Source: Yersinia frederiksenii ATCC 33641 (lineage in GTDB: Bacteria > Pseudomonadota > Gammaproteobacteria > Enterobacterales > Enterobacteriaceae). Taken from it: a stretch of 64,000 nucleotides of DNA. The notes beneath the pieces are model-generated. The model was not told the origin of the DNA and made no database searches. It saw only the letters and a program-made list of their open reading frames with translations. The position numbers and the translations under genes are program-made. The stretch is from assembly GCF_000754805.1 (NCBI RefSeq), contig NZ_KN150731.1, positions 3,211,886 to 3,275,885 of the forward strand. The letters are read 5' to 3'. Within the stretch, counting starts at the first letter, position 1. Each line of letters opens with the position of its first letter. This document shows positions 14,859 to 29,822 of this stretch, piece after piece.

Positions 14859-15512
14859 ATGCAGCGGGTGCTGATGACCCTCGGTTTAGCCTTTGGTCTC
14901 AGCGCCTGTAGCAGCCAGTCAGGCACTCCTCAATTTAGTGCCAGCGGATATATCGCCGATAACGGTGTCGTTCGTTTATGGCGTCAGGATAATGCACAGC
15001 AGCAGCCACTCGTGTTGATGAGCGTCTATAGCCCCTATTCAGGGGATAATACCCGCGTGACCTTCTACGAATATCAAAATGGCCTATTACGGGAAATCCG
15101 GCGCAATGATTTGGGCCATAATCCGCAAAGTGTCGAATTACGTTTTGATGATCAAGGTCAGGTCAGTTTTATGCAGCGCCAGCTAGCGACACGGCGTGAG
15201 CAACTTTCTATGGATAATATTGCGGTTTATCAACTGGAAGCCAAGCGGATCCTGGAGCTGAGCAGTGCGCTGCGTGCCGGAAATGTTAGGTTAATTCAGG
15301 GGCGTTGGCAGGAGGGCATCGTTACGACCTGTGCTGGAAAGACACTACGTCTGAGTCTTGATGATAATTCGCAGGCATGGCTGAATAAGCGAGGCGCGAA
15401 TAGCGCAGAACCTCTGGGTGTTGCATGGCTGGATTCACCTGAAGGCCAGCAATTACTGTTGGTTGCTAATCAGGATTTCTGTCGCTGGGAGCCTACTGCG
15501 GGCAGTTTGTAA
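14859..15512 (+). CDS. yjaH: YjaH-like (DUF1481) lipoprotein
   Basis: The product has a lipoprotein signal: a charged start (MQR), a hydrophobic stretch and the lipobox LSAC, giving a mature protein of about 200 residues beginning CSSQSG. It is recognised as DUF1481/YjaH by content and by its place after hupA. In-frame GTG codons at 14811 and 14838 would lengthen the signal peptide but overlap the possible hupA terminator, so I chose 14859. The role is unknown; an envelope location is inferred from the lipobox. Confidence 0.82.
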   Translation: MQRVLMTLGLAFGLSACSSQSGTPQFSASGYIADNGVVRLWRQDNAQQQPLVLMSVYSPYSGDNTRVTFYEYQNGLLREIRRNDLGHNPQSVELRFDDQGQVSFMQRQLATRREQLSMDNIAVYQLEAKRILELSSALRAGNVRLIQGRWQEGIVTTCAGKTLRLSLDDNSQAWLNKRGANSAEPLGVAWLDSPEGQQLLLVANQDFCRWEPTAGSL

Positions 15513-15515
15513 TAT

Positions 15516-15541
15516 AAAGGGGCACAGCGAGCTACCCCTTT
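15516..15541. terminator. Inverted repeat between convergent yjaH and purD
   Basis: Perfect seven-base arms aaagggg and ccccttt flank a 12-base loop, directly after the yjaH stop and 30 bp before the end of purD. There is no long T run on either side, so it may be a weak bidirectional terminator or an RNA end stabiliser. Confidence 0.45.
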
Positions 15542-15571
15542 GAACGTGGCGACCATTATCTTTATCGCGAG

Positions 15572-16858
15572 TTATTTCCCGCGCGCAATCGCCCGATAGC
15601 CGATATCTTTACGGCAGAAAGCGCCTTCCCACTGAATACTTTCAGCAAGTTTGTAGGCATGTTGCTGTGCTTGAGCGACGGTTGCACCGAGCGCCGTGAC
15701 ACACAACACGCGACCACCGGCGGTCACAACATTATTCTGATCATCTAGCTTAGTTCCCGCGTGGAACACTTTCCCATCAGCGGTTTCTTGCTGTGGCAGC
15801 CCATAAATGACATCACCTTGACGATAATCAGCCGGATAACCGCCCGCGGCCAGCACGACACCCAGTGATGGGCGTTCATCCCACTCAGAGGTTTTCTCAT
15901 TGAGTTTACCTTGAGCACCGGCTAGACAGAGCTCAACTAAATCTGAACGCATCCGCAGCATGATGGGCTGAGTTTCAGGGTCACCAAAACGACAATTGAA
16001 TTCGATAACTTTGGGTTGTCCGTCAGCCGAAATCATCAAGCCCGCATAGAGGAAGCCAGTATACACGTTGCCTTCCGCCGCCATGCCGCGCACGGTTGGC
16101 CAGATAACTTGATCCATGACCCGTTGATGGACTTCATCAGTGACCACCGGCGCTGGAGAATAAGCGCCCATGCCGCCAGTATTCGGGCCGGTATCACCAT
16201 CACCCACTCGCTTATGGTCTTGGCTGGTGGCCATTGGCAACACGTTCTCACCGTCAACCATCACAATAAAGCTGGCTTCTTCACCATCAAGGAACTCTTC
16301 TACCACAATACGGTGGCCTGCATCACCGAATGCATTGCCTGCCAGCATGTCATGAACGGCAGTTTCTGCCTCTTCTAAGGTCATGGCGACAATCACACCT
16401 TTACCCGCAGCTAACCCATCCGCTTTAATCACGATTGGAGCACCAATCTTGCGAACATAGGCTAAAGCAGGTTCGACCTCGGTGAAGTTTTGGTAAAACG
16501 CGGTTGGGATATTGTGGCGAGCCAGGAAGTCTTTGGTGAAAGCTTTGGACCCTTCTAACTGAGCGGCAGCTTGCGTTGGGCCAAAGATAGTCAGGCCAGC
16601 AGCACGGAAAGCATCAACGACACCAATCACTAACGGAGCTTCCGGGCCAACGATAGTCAGGCCAATGTCATTATTCTGGGCAAAAGCCAGTAAACCGGCG
16701 ATATCAGTAGCGGCGATATCGACATTTTCTAGCCGAGGCTCCAGTGCCGTCCCCGCATTCCCCGGCGCGACATAAATTTTATCCGCCAAAGGAGACTGTG
16801 TTACTTTCCAGCCCAGCGCATGCTCGCGCCCGCCGTTGCCAATAATCAAAATATTCAT
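15572..16858 (-). CDS. purD: Phosphoribosylamine-glycine ligase (GAR synthetase)
   Basis: PurD ligates glycine to phosphoribosylamine with ATP in purine synthesis. The protein has 428 residues with the N-terminal MNILIIGNGGREHALGWKV and ATP-grasp motifs (KADGLAAGKGVIVA; FNCRFGDPETQ). The start at 16858 is preceded by GGAG at eight bases; the GTG three codons upstream lies inside that site and is rejected. It is the second gene of the purHD operon, 59 bp after purH. Confidence 0.97.
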   Translation of the reverse strand: MNILIIGNGGREHALGWKVTQSPLADKIYVAPGNAGTALEPRLENVDIAATDIAGLLAFAQNNDIGLTIVGPEAPLVIGVVDAFRAAGLTIFGPTQAAAQLEGSKAFTKDFLARHNIPTAFYQNFTEVEPALAYVRKIGAPIVIKADGLAAGKGVIVAMTLEEAETAVHDMLAGNAFGDAGHRIVVEEFLDGEEASFIVMVDGENVLPMATSQDHKRVGDGDTGPNTGGMGAYSPAPVVTDEVHQRVMDQVIWPTVRGMAAEGNVYTGFLYAGLMISADGQPKVIEFNCRFGDPETQPIMLRMRSDLVELCLAGAQGKLNEKTSEWDERPSLGVVLAAGGYPADYRQGDVIYGLPQQETADGKVFHAGTKLDDQNNVVTAGGRVLCVTALGATVAQAQQHAYKLAESIQWEGAFCRKDIGYRAIARGK

Positions 16859-16917
16859 TTGGGTCACTCCGTAGGATATACGCCAGAGCGCATACCCTAC
16901 TTATATAAGAGGTTTAA

Positions 16918-18507
16918 TTAATGACGGAAATGGCGCATGTCGGTGAAAATCATGGCAATACCGTGTTCATCAGCGGCAGCAATAACTTCGTCATCACGGA
17001 TTGAGCCACCCGGCTGGATTACGCAGGTGATTCCCACGGCTGCTGCAGCATCAATACCGTCGCGGAATGGGAAGAAAGCATCAGAGGCCATTGCAGAACC
17101 TGCGACTTCCAAACCTTCATCGGCCGCTTTGATACCAGCTATTTTGGCGGAGTACACGCGGCTCATTTGGCCTGCGCCTATACCGATAGTCATATTGTCA
17201 CGCGCATAAACAATTGCGTTGGATTTTACGAATTTGGCTACTTTCCAGCAAAACAGTGCATCACGCAGTTCCTGCTCGGTGGGCTGGCGTTTGGATACCA
17301 CACGCAGATCCGCGGCGGTTACCATACCTAAATCGCGATCTTGCACCAGCAAACCGCCATTGACGCGTTTGAAGTCCAGCGCCGCAGTGCGTTCTTGCCA
17401 CTGACCACAAGTCAGAACGCGAACATTCTGCTTGGCGGCTAACAGTGTCAAAGCTTCAGTACTAACCGATGGTGCAATAATCACTTCGACGAATTGACGG
17501 CTGATAATGGCGCTCGCCGTTTCGGCATCCAGTTCGCGGTTAAAGGCGATAATGCCGCCGAAAGCTGATGTCGGGTCAGTTTTATAAGCTTTATCGTAAG
17601 CCGCCAACAGAGAGTCAGCGATAGCGACACCACATGGGTTGGCATGTTTGACAATCACACAAGCGGGTTCACTGAACTCTTTCACACACTCAAGTGCGGC
17701 ATCGGTATCGGCGATGTTGTTATAAGAGAGAGCCTTGCCTTGTAATTGTGTTGCAGTTGCAACGGATGCTTCTTTAACATCTTCTTCTATATAGAAAGCG
17801 GCATGCTGGTGGCTGTTCTCACCGTAACGCATATCTTGTTTCTTTATATAGTTAAGATTCAGAGTCCGTGGGAAGCGACCTGAAGGTTGTTCAGTGTCGC
17901 CATAATAAGGAGGAACCAGCGCGCCAAAGTAGTTGGCAATCATGCTGTCGTAGGCGGCGGTGTGTTCGAAAGCTTTAATCGCCAGGTCGAAACGGGTTGG
18001 ATAAGTCAGTGAACCTTCATTCTCATCGAGCTCAGCAATAATCGCCGGGTAGTCGCTGCTCTTGACGACAATAGCAACATCTTTGTGGTTCTTAGCTGCT
18101 GAGCGCACCATGGTTGGGCCGCCGATATCGATATTCTCCACTGCATCTGCTAGTGAGCAATCAGGGCGGGCTACCGTCTGAGCAAATGGATATAAGTTCA
18201 CAACCACAATATCAATTGGCTGAATGTCATGTTGGGCCATGATGCCATCATCTTGACCACGACGGCCTAGAATGCCGCCATGCACTTTGGGATGCAAAGT
18301 CTTAACGCGTCCGTCCATCATTTCCGGGAAACCGGTGTAATCTGAAACTTCAGTGACTGGCAGACCAGCATCAGCCAGCAGACGGGCAGTCCCGCCGGTA
18401 GAAAGTAGCTCGATACCACGTTGTGAAAGTGCAGTAGCGAATTCGATGATCCCGGCTTTGTCAGAGACACTGAGTAGAGCACGGCGGATTGGGCGGCGTT
18501 GTTGCAT
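16918..18507 (-). CDS. purH: Bifunctional AICAR transformylase / IMP cyclohydrolase
   Basis: PurH carries out the last two steps of IMP synthesis. The product has 529 residues, equal to E. coli, when started at [19 protein letters not shown]; the open frame extends 14 codons further upstream without support. The IMP cyclohydrolase domain is N-terminal, and the transformylase domain carries the conserved Lys-His pair in [12 protein letters not shown] PurR operator about 165 bp upstream points to repression by PurR with hypoxanthine or guanine. Confidence 0.97.
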   Translation of the reverse strand: MQQRRPIRRALLSVSDKAGIIEFATALSQRGIELLSTGGTARLLADAGLPVTEVSDYTGFPEMMDGRVKTLHPKVHGGILGRRGQDDGIMAQHDIQPIDIVVVNLYPFAQTVARPDCSLADAVENIDIGGPTMVRSAAKNHKDVAIVVKSSDYPAIIAELDENEGSLTYPTRFDLAIKAFEHTAAYDSMIANYFGALVPPYYGDTEQPSGRFPRTLNLNYIKKQDMRYGENSHQHAAFYIEEDVKEASVATATQLQGKALSYNNIADTDAALECVKEFSEPACVIVKHANPCGVAIADSLLAAYDKAYKTDPTSAFGGIIAFNRELDAETASAIISRQFVEVIIAPSVSTEALTLLAAKQNVRVLTCGQWQERTAALDFKRVNGGLLVQDRDLGMVTAADLRVVSKRQPTEQELRDALFCWKVAKFVKSNAIVYARDNMTIGIGAGQMSRVYSAKIAGIKAADEGLEVAGSAMASDAFFPFRDGIDAAAAVGITCVIQPGGSIRDDEVIAAADEHGIAMIFTDMRHFRH

Positions 18508-18671
18508 GGTTTTATCCCTTGGCTTTGGAGTCGCAATTGTTCTTCGCAATCGCTCAATAGAGCGTTATGTGGATCTCTTCTATCTATATAGCGCTATAAA
18601 GAGAAGAACAGATTCAGATAACGTCCCAAACTTTGCCAATAAGGTGACTCTTTTCGACGCGGGGAATTGTA

Positions 18672-18687
18672 GCGAAAACGATTGCGC
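18672..18687 (-). promoter_or_regulatory. PurR operator and purHD promoter
   Basis: Minus-strand GCGCAATCGTTTTCGC differs little from the PurR consensus ACGCAAACGTTTTCGT. A TACAAT -10 hexamer follows immediately at 18666-18671, so bound PurR would cover the promoter. No strong -35 is seen at the right distance. The site is inferred from similarity and position. Confidence 0.85.
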
Positions 18688-18804
18688 GATGCTCGTCAAT
18701 TTTGAGTTCAGATTCAATCTGTGGATAAGTTTGTGTACAACAGGGTATAAGGTGGGGTTTTGCTGTGGAATGCAGCAAACAGTCATTTTTATTGAAATTA
18801 GCGG

Positions 18805-18832
18805 TTGCGGGCAGCTCAGAACTCCCTATAAT
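18805..18832 (+). promoter_or_regulatory. rrn P1 promoter
   Basis: TTGCGG, a 16-bp spacer and a perfect TATAAT are followed by a GC-rich discriminator (GCGCATCC). That discriminator is typical of rRNA P1 promoters controlled by ppGpp and growth rate. The 16S gene starts 345 bp downstream. Confidence 0.88.
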
Positions 18833-18915
18833 GCGCATCCATCGAGACGGCACACAACGAATCAAGTAGTTAAGTGACCGGCAAAGAAAACAGAGAAATT
18901 CAACGAAATTAGTAG

Positions 18916-18943
18916 TTGACTCTGAATGAGGAAAGCGTAATAT
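18916..18943 (+). promoter_or_regulatory. rrn P2 promoter
   Basis: TTGACT, a 16-bp spacer and TAATAT are followed by GCGCACC. The block closely resembles E. coli rrnB P2, and it lies 111 bp downstream of P1 and just before boxA. Confidence 0.9.
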
Positions 18944-18982
18944 GCGCACCTCGCGTTACCAACCACCGGTTGCTAACGCACT

Positions 18983-18995
18983 GCTCTTTAACAAT
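18983..18995 (+). promoter_or_regulatory. boxA antitermination site, rrn leader
   Basis: GCTCTTTAACAAT matches the rRNA boxA element bound by NusB-NusE, followed by the conserved leader TTATCAGACAATCTGTGTGG. It lets RNA polymerase resist Rho across the untranslated operon. Confidence 0.92.
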
Positions 18996-19177
18996 TTATC
19001 AGACAATCTGTGTGGGCACTCGCAAGACGATATCGAAGCCTGTTTCGGCAGGCAGAAATAATATCAAAGTCTTGAAGAGTGACCAAAGCAGTACACATTT
19101 GAACTTCGGTTCGAATGCATATTTGCAGAAAGTAATCTTTGAGCATCGCTTTTAATTAAGCAAATCAAACAAATCTT

Positions 19178-20720
<1,543 letters not shown>

Positions 20721-20822
20721 CCTGACGATACGCATTGCGCAGTGTCCACACAGATTGTCTGATAGAAAGTAACGAGCAAATAAGGCCGGGCTGAGAAATT
20801 AGTCGGGCTTTAGTACCTTGTT

Positions 20823-20899
<77 letters not shown>

Positions 20900-20951
20900 A
20901 CTCACCATTCCCTGTTGAGTTGCAGCAATAAGGTGATTTTGCTTTTTATAT

Positions 20952-21027
20952 GGGGCTATAGCTCAGCTGGGAGAGCGCCTGCCTTGCACGCAGGAGGTCA
21001 GCGGTTCGATCCCGCTTAGCTCCACCA
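20952..21027 (+). tRNA. alaT: tRNA-Ala (TGC anticodon)
   Basis: A 76-nt cloverleaf 52 bp after tRNA-Ile. The acceptor stem GGGGCTA/TAGCTCC carries the G3-T70 (G-U) pair that identifies alanine tRNAs. The anticodon loop CTTGCAC gives TGC and CCA is encoded. Confidence 0.98.
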
Positions 21028-21087
21028 TATAAAAAAACTATTTCAAAACGTACTGCGGTCGAAAGACTCAGTGGGTTGTGAAATATT

Positions 21088-21100
21088 GCTCTTTAACAAT
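21088..21100 (+). promoter_or_regulatory. boxA antitermination site, 16S-23S spacer
   Basis: A second GCTCTTTAACAAT identical to the leader boxA lies 136 bp before the 23S gene, as is usual in enterobacterial rrn spacers. Confidence 0.9.
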
Positions 21101-21236
21101 CTGGAACAAGCTGAAAATTGAAACATTACAGCTGAAACTTATCTCTCCGTAGATGTACTGAGATAAGGAGTAACCTGTAATAGAGTCTCTCAAATAATCA
21201 CAACGCAAGTTGTCGAAAGACACCTTCGGGTTGTGA

Positions 21237-24143
<2,907 letters not shown>

Positions 24144-24255
24144 ACAACACCAAAGGTGTTTTTGTTATTTGAGAATTGATTTTCAGCGATGTTTACAGAT
24201 TGAATTGGCTGGCTGCGTGATAGACATCATGTGGCGGGTTGATTGAAACAGAATT

Positions 24256-24375
24256 TGCCTGGCGGCCATAGCGCGGTGGACCCACCTGAACCCATGCCGA
24301 ACTCAGAAGTGAAACGCCGTAGCGCCGATGGTAGTGTGGGGTCTCCCCATGCGAGAGTAGGACACTGCCAGGCAT
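24256..24375 (+). rRNA. rrf: 5S ribosomal RNA
   Basis: 120-nt gene from TGCCTGGCGGCC to ACTGCCAGGCAT, whose ends pair to form helix I. It lies 112 bp after the 23S gene and is followed by two terminators. No further tRNA or second 5S gene follows. Confidence 0.98.
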
Positions 24376-24388
24376 CAAATTTAGCCGA

Positions 24389-24417
24389 GACCCCATGCCA
24401 AAAGCGTGGGGTTTTTG
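24389..24417 (+). terminator. rrn terminator T1
   Basis: Stem CCCCATGC/GCGTGGGG with a short loop, followed by five T, starting 15 bp after the 5S gene. It is the classical rrn T1 form. Confidence 0.93.
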
Positions 24418-24442
24418 CTGTGTGGGATTTGGGATGTAAAAG

Positions 24443-24473
24443 AAAGCCTTCTGCTGCGCAGAGGGCTTTTTTT
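24443..24473 (+). terminator. rrn terminator T2
   Basis: Stem AGCCTTCTG/CAGAGGGCT (one G-T pair) followed by a seven-T run, about 25 bp after T1. A tandem pair is normal behind rrn operons. Confidence 0.9.
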
Positions 24474-24646
24474 ATGTCTGCAATTAGGGGGATTTGACGA
24501 AAGATGAATCGCATATGCTCAAATAGACTTTGTTATCATATTAAATCTTTCTGCCATTTTTATAATCTCAGCCACAGAAAAAAAACGTTATTGCCTTAAA
24601 ATCATTGACTCTTAAATTGAAACGACGTTTTGATTATGGGGTTCAA

Positions 24647-25807
24647 ATGAATGCTGGTCGATTTGCATATACAGCAGTATTGGTTGCAATGCTTAGCTGC
24701 ACAGCAGTCCAGGCAAGTTCAGTGACATATCAAAAAGAAGCCATTACTGAAAATAACCTACCGGTATTTTATCCACAGCTTAAACAGCAGATGACTTACC
24801 AAAGTTCATGGCTGGCAGGAAAGTATACTGATTTTGCACTGTGGAAGAGTGATACCAGAAAAATCCTCAGACAGGCATTGCTCACTCCGGACTCAACCAT
24901 TGCATTCTCTGCAGAAAAGCTAGATCAGCAAGATCGTGGAAACTATATTGCAGAGAAAATAGCTTTTAATATCACTGATGAAAGCCGAGTGCAGGGATTG
25001 TTATTAACACCTAAAACCAAAGGACCTCATCCAGCAATTGTTTTACTGCATGACCATGGCTCCAAATTTGATATTGGCAAAGAGAAAATGATTCGCCCAT
25101 GGGGTGATAGTGCACAGCTTGCCTCGGCGCAGGCATGGTCTGACAAATTCTTTAGTGGTAAGTTTATTGGCGATGAATTAGCAAAACGTGGTTATGTGGT
25201 GCTATCCATTGATGCTATTGGCTGGGGTGATCGAGGGCCGATGAACTATGATCAGCAGCAAGCTTTGGCCAGTAACTTCTTTAATCTGGGCCGCTCATTA
25301 GCTGGCACTATGGCTTATGAGGATATGCGAACTGTTGATTTCTTGGCAACATTGCCATCGGTTGACCAGAAACACATCGGTGTTCTGGGCTTTTCTATGG
25401 GGGCATATCGCGCCTGGCAGCTGGCTGCACTGTCAGATAAAGTCGCTGTAACCGCTGCTATATCGTGGTTTGGTAACTACCAAGGTTTGATGACACCGGG
25501 TAATAATGTACTCCGCGGGCAATCCGCCTTTTATATGCTTCATCCCGGCATCGCCAATAAGTTAGATTTCCCTGATATCGCCAGCTTAGCGGCACCGAAA
25601 CCAATGCTGCTTTTTAATGGTGGAAAAGATAAGTTATTTCCATCAGATGCAGTAGAACAGGCGTACAGCAAAGTGCATGCTGTTTGGCGTTCACAAAATG
25701 CTGAGTCCCGATTAGTGACTCGCAATTGGCCCGCATTGGGGCATGTTTTTTATCAAGAACAACAAGCAGTGGTTTTCCCGTGGTTAGATCGCTGGTTAAA
25801 ACCATAA
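24647..25807 (+). CDS. Exported alpha/beta hydrolase (dienelactone hydrolase-like)
   Basis: The start at 24647 begins with an N-terminal signal-like stretch (MNAGRFAYTAVLVAMLSCTAVQAS), giving 386 residues. A catalytic triad fits S250 in GFSMG, D328 in GGKDKLF and H366 in LGHVF; the block LLHDHGSKFDIGKEK is the probable oxyanion-hole region. The substrate is unknown: dienelactone hydrolase-like and acetyl esterase-like enzymes share this layout. It stands alone between the rrn terminators and a shared terminator facing actP. Periplasmic location is inferred from the signal peptide. Confidence 0.85.
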   Translation: MNAGRFAYTAVLVAMLSCTAVQASSVTYQKEAITENNLPVFYPQLKQQMTYQSSWLAGKYTDFALWKSDTRKILRQALLTPDSTIAFSAEKLDQQDRGNYIAEKIAFNITDESRVQGLLLTPKTKGPHPAIVLLHDHGSKFDIGKEKMIRPWGDSAQLASAQAWSDKFFSGKFIGDELAKRGYVVLSIDAIGWGDRGPMNYDQQQALASNFFNLGRSLAGTMAYEDMRTVDFLATLPSVDQKHIGVLGFSMGAYRAWQLAALSDKVAVTAAISWFGNYQGLMTPGNNVLRGQSAFYMLHPGIANKLDFPDIASLAAPKPMLLFNGGKDKLFPSDAVEQAYSKVHAVWRSQNAESRLVTRNWPALGHVFYQEQQAVVFPWLDRWLKP

Positions 25808-25831
25808 AAAAAGGCCCCTAGGGGCCTTTTA
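25806..25831. terminator. Bidirectional terminator between hydrolase and actP
   Basis: A run of A, the perfect palindrome AAGGCCCCTAGGGGCCTT and a T run overlap the hydrolase stop. The symmetry gives a U-tailed hairpin on both strands, serving the convergent genes. Confidence 0.92.
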
Positions 25832-25845
25832 TAGAGTGAACGTTA

Positions 25846-27501
25846 TTAGTGCGAACTGCTTTGAGAAATACCCAAGCCGGTTTGTGAACGAACAAACTGT
25901 GCTTTGAAGCGTAGGCGTTCTTGCTGCCCCTCTTCTGAATTATCGGTAATGGAGAAGAACCATATCCCAACGAAGGCCACTATCATTGAGAACAATGCAG
26001 GGTATTCGTACGGATAGATGGGTTTTGCATGTCCTAATATAGTAACCCAGATGGTTGGGCCCAGAATCATCAGGATAACGGCGGTTAATAACCCCAGCCA
26101 GCCGCCAATCATTGCTCCACGAGTGGTCAGTCTTGACCAATACATCGAGATGAAAATGATTGGGAAGTTACAGCTGGCGGCAATGGAGAATGCCAAACCT
26201 ACCATGAAGGCAATGTTTTGTTTTTCAAACAGAATACCTAAGCCAATAGCAACGAATCCTAAAACGACAACTGTAATTTTAGAGACTCTCAGCTCATCGC
26301 GCTCACGAGCTTTGCCCTTCTTAATCACACTGGCATAAAGGTCATGAGACACAGCAGATGCACCGGCTAATGTCAGGCCAGCGACGACGGCGAGAATAGT
26401 CGCAAAGGCCACTGCTGAGATAAAGCCGAGGAAGAAGCTCCCTCCGACTGCATCAGCCAGATGGACTGCCGCCATATTGTTGCCGCCGAGTAACGCGCCA
26501 GCCGCATCTTTAAAGGCAGGGTTCGGGCCAACCAACAAGATGGCGCCAAATCCAATGATGAAGGTCAATATGTAGAAGTAACCGATAAAGCCAGTGGCAT
26601 AGAACACACTTTTTCGAGCTTCTTTAGCATCACTGACAGTGAAGAAACGCATCAGAATATGGGGCAAACCGGCAGTACCAAACATCAATGCCAGACCAAG
26701 AGACAGTGCGGATATTGGGTCTGATACCAATCCCCCAGGGCTCATGATAGACAGACCTTTAGGATGAACTTTGACGGCTTCGCTAAATAGTGTGTTGAAG
26801 TTGAAGTTAACAGACTTCATAACCATGATGGCCATAAAGGATGCACCGGCCAGCAGCAATACCGCCTTGATTATTTGTACCCATGTCGTGGCCAACATGC
26901 CACCAAACAAAACGTACAGCACCATCAGGATACCCACTAATACCACGGCGACGTGATAGTTGAGGCCGAATAATAACTCGATTAATTTACCAGCACCGAC
27001 CATTTGCGCGATCAGATACAGAGCCACAACCACTAATGAGCCACAGGCTGATAGAGTGCGGATAGGTCGTTGTTTCAACCGGTAAGATGCCACATCAGCA
27101 AAAGTATAGCGGCCCAAGTTACGCAAGCGTTCGGCGATTAAGAATAGAATGATTGGCCACCCGATAAGGAATCCGATGGAGTAAATCAAGCCATCGTAAC
27201 CGGAGGTATAGACCAATGCGGAAATACCGAGGAATGATGCCGCAGACATAAAGTCACCGGCGATCGCCAAACCATTTTGGAAACCGGTAATACGCCCGCC
27301 AGCAGTGTAATAGTCTTGTCGGGAGCGGGTACGTTTTGATGCCCAATAAGTAATATATAGTGTCGCGCCAACAAACAGAACGAACATAACGATCGCCTGA
27401 ATATTGAGCGGCTGGCGATGAACTTCGCCAGTAATTGCATCTGCCTGTGACAGCGCAGGCAGAGCCAATAAGGAGAGTACGGACCAATGGCGAGTCTTCA
27501 T
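25846..27501 (-). CDS. actP: Acetate/solute:cation symporter ActP
   Basis: ActP is a sodium:solute symporter family carrier for acetate and glycolate in the inner membrane. The protein has 551 residues, with a cleavable signal-like start ([20 protein letters not shown]) and many hydrophobic helices. Motifs such as [20 protein letters not shown] and [11 protein letters not shown] are typical. Its start overlaps the yjcH stop by 4 bp, so acs-yjcH-actP form one acetate-scavenging operon. Confidence 0.97.
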   Translation of the reverse strand: MKTRHWSVLSLLALPALSQADAITGEVHRQPLNIQAIVMFVLFVGATLYITYWASKRTRSRQDYYTAGGRITGFQNGLAIAGDFMSAASFLGISALVYTSGYDGLIYSIGFLIGWPIILFLIAERLRNLGRYTFADVASYRLKQRPIRTLSACGSLVVVALYLIAQMVGAGKLIELLFGLNYHVAVVLVGILMVLYVLFGGMLATTWVQIIKAVLLLAGASFMAIMVMKSVNFNFNTLFSEAVKVHPKGLSIMSPGGLVSDPISALSLGLALMFGTAGLPHILMRFFTVSDAKEARKSVFYATGFIGYFYILTFIIGFGAILLVGPNPAFKDAAGALLGGNNMAAVHLADAVGGSFFLGFISAVAFATILAVVAGLTLAGASAVSHDLYASVIKKGKARERDELRVSKITVVVLGFVAIGLGILFEKQNIAFMVGLAFSIAASCNFPIIFISMYWSRLTTRGAMIGGWLGLLTAVILMILGPTIWVTILGHAKPIYPYEYPALFSMIVAFVGIWFFSITDNSEEGQQERLRFKAQFVRSQTGLGISQSSSH

Positions 27502-27809
27502 TGCTTCACCTCACGAAGAATTTCTGCCGTCAGACGGTCAAACTCGCCATTAGCACGAATAACGTAAATACCGGTAAGAACAAAAGAAATTACAATCAGC
27601 CCCACACCGACGGGAATACCGCGAGTAATGCTGGACCCAGCATAGAGCGGGGTGCCGAGCCATTGTGGTTCGAAAGCAATAAGGAAAATGAAACCGACAT
27701 ATAACGCGAGGGTAATCAGCGACAGGAGCCAGGCAAAGCGACTACGCTTTTGCACCAGCTCTTTGAAGCTCGGGTTATTTTCAATCTCTTGATAAATGTT
27801 GTCATTCAT
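27498..27809 (-). CDS. yjcH: DUF485 inner-membrane protein YjcH
   Basis: A 103-residue protein with two hydrophobic helices, [20 protein letters not shown] and a second around [20 protein letters not shown]. It belongs to DUF485, nearly always encoded between acs and actP. A role assisting ActP is likely from context but is not shown by the sequence. Confidence 0.95.
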   Translation of the reverse strand: MNDNIYQEIENNPSFKELVQKRSRFAWLLSLITLALYVGFIFLIAFEPQWLGTPLYAGSSITRGIPVGVGLIVISFVLTGIYVIRANGEFDRLTAEILREVKQ

Positions 27810-27863
27810 CAGAGTCTCTCCTTTGAGGCATTAATTAAGGTTGCCGCCCGCAGGCGGCACAAG

Positions 27864-29822
27864 TTACGACGGTGCTTGCATTGATTGTTTTTCTTCCAGT
27901 AATTTGTCTACAACACCCGGATCGGCGAGTGTTGAGGTATCCCCTAAGTTGCTGGTATCACCAGCAGCGATTTTGCGCAGGATCCGGCGCATGATTTTGC
28001 CCGAACGAGTTTTTGGCAGTGAATCAGTCCAGTGCAGAATATCGGGTGTTGCGATTGGGCCGATCTCTTTACGCACCCAATTACGCACTTCGGTATACAG
28101 CTCTGGTGTTGGCTCTTCGCCATGATTCAGGGTGATATAGGCATAAATTGCCTGCCCTTTAATATTGTGAGGTACCCCAACCACCGCAGCTTCTGCAATT
28201 TTCGGGTGTGCGACTAATGCCGATTCAATTTCAGCAGTCCCTAAACGGTGCCCTGAAACGTTCAACACATCATCGACTCGGCCGGTTATCCAGTAGTAGC
28301 CATCTTCGTCACGGCGCGCGCCATCACCACTGAAATACATCCCTTTAAAGGTTGAGAAATAGGTTTGCTCAAAGCGGTCATGATCGCCAAACAGTGTTCT
28401 GGCCTGACCTGGCCACGAGTCGGTTATGACAAGGTTACCTTCCGCTGTACCTTCTTGTGGGTTACCCAAGTTATCAACTAACGCAGGTTGCACGCCAAAG
28501 AATGGGCGCGTGGCGGAGCCCGCTTTCAGTTCAGTGGCACCAGGGAGTGGGGTAATCATGAAACCACCGGTTTCCGTCTGCCACCAGGTATCAACAATCG
28601 GGCACTGACTGTTGCCTATTTTGTTGTAATACCATTCCCATGCTTCCGGGTTGATCGGCTCACCGACTGACCCCATGATGCGCAGCGAAGTGCGCTTGGT
28701 TCCTTCGATGGCTTTATCACCTTCGGCCATTAACGCGCGGATAGCCGTCGGTGCGGTATACAGAATATTGACTTGATGTTTATCAATAACCTGACCCAAG
28801 CGATTGACGCCTGGATAGTTAGGTACACCTTCAAACATCAAAGTAATTGCACCGCAAGCCAGTGGGCCATACAGCAGATAGCTGTGCCCGGTAACCCAGC
28901 CAACATCGGCAGTACACCAATAAATATCACCTGGATGGTAATCAAAAACGTATTTAAAGGTCAGCGCGGCATACACCAGATAGCCGCCAGTGGTATGCAA
29001 TACCCCTTTAGGTTTACCGGTGGAGCCGGAGGTATAAAGGATGAACAGCGGGTCTTCTGCATTCATTTCTTCTGGAGGGCAATCGGCAGAAGCCTCTTTA
29101 ATCAGATCATGCCACCACAAGTCCCGCCCATCTTTCCAATAACTAGCATTGCCGGTACGTTGAAATACGACGACATTCTTGATACTGGTAATTGCTGGGT
29201 TTTTCAGGGCTTCATCGACATTTTTTTTCAGTGGAATTGCACGACCGGCACGAATGCCTTCATCGGCAGTAATCACCAGTTTTGAGTTAGAGTCGATAAT
29301 ACGGCCAGCTACAGCATCGGGTGAGAACCCACCGAAAATCACCGAGTGAATAGCACCAATACGTGCACACGCCAGCATGGCAACGGCCGCTTCTGGCACC
29401 ATTGGCATATAAATAGCAACCACATCACCTTTTTTTATACCCAGCTTTTTCAGAACGTTGGCAAACTGGCATACATCATGATGAAGTTGTTTATAGGTGA
29501 CAGTTTTGGATTGGTTTGGGTCATCACCTTCCCAGATAATTGCGGTTTGATCACCACGTTCTGCCAGATGACGGTCAAGGCAGTTGGCCGCAAGATTCAG
29601 AGTGCCATCTTCAAACCAGCGGATACTGACGTGTCCGGGGTCAAAAGAGGTATTTTTCACTGTTTTATACGGTTTAATCCAATCAATAATCTTGCCTTGT
29701 TCACCCCAGAATTCATCTGGATTCTGCACAGACTGTTGATAGTATTGATTATATTGTTCTGGGCTTATCAGGGCATGCTCTGCAATTGCAGCTGGAATAG
29801 GATGTTTATGTATTTGGCTCAT
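27864..29822 (-). CDS. acs: Acetyl-coenzyme A synthetase
   Basis: Acs activates acetate to acetyl-CoA through acetyl-AMP, the high-affinity route for growth on low acetate. The product has 652 residues, equal to E. coli, when started at [23 protein letters not shown] precedes this ATG. Visible motifs are the AMP-binding loop [11 protein letters not shown], the [10 protein letters not shown] motif and [11 protein letters not shown], whose lysine is acetylated in the family to switch the enzyme off. It is the first gene of acs-yjcH-actP. Confidence 0.98.
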   Translation of the reverse strand: MSQIHKHPIPAAIAEHALISPEQYNQYYQQSVQNPDEFWGEQGKIIDWIKPYKTVKNTSFDPGHVSIRWFEDGTLNLAANCLDRHLAERGDQTAIIWEGDDPNQSKTVTYKQLHHDVCQFANVLKKLGIKKGDVVAIYMPMVPEAAVAMLACARIGAIHSVIFGGFSPDAVAGRIIDSNSKLVITADEGIRAGRAIPLKKNVDEALKNPAITSIKNVVVFQRTGNASYWKDGRDLWWHDLIKEASADCPPEEMNAEDPLFILYTSGSTGKPKGVLHTTGGYLVYAALTFKYVFDYHPGDIYWCTADVGWVTGHSYLLYGPLACGAITLMFEGVPNYPGVNRLGQVIDKHQVNILYTAPTAIRALMAEGDKAIEGTKRTSLRIMGSVGEPINPEAWEWYYNKIGNSQCPIVDTWWQTETGGFMITPLPGATELKAGSATRPFFGVQPALVDNLGNPQEGTAEGNLVITDSWPGQARTLFGDHDRFEQTYFSTFKGMYFSGDGARRDEDGYYWITGRVDDVLNVSGHRLGTAEIESALVAHPKIAEAAVVGVPHNIKGQAIYAYITLNHGEEPTPELYTEVRNWVRKEIGPIATPDILHWTDSLPKTRSGKIMRRILRKIAAGDTSNLGDTSTLADPGVVDKLLEEKQSMQAPS

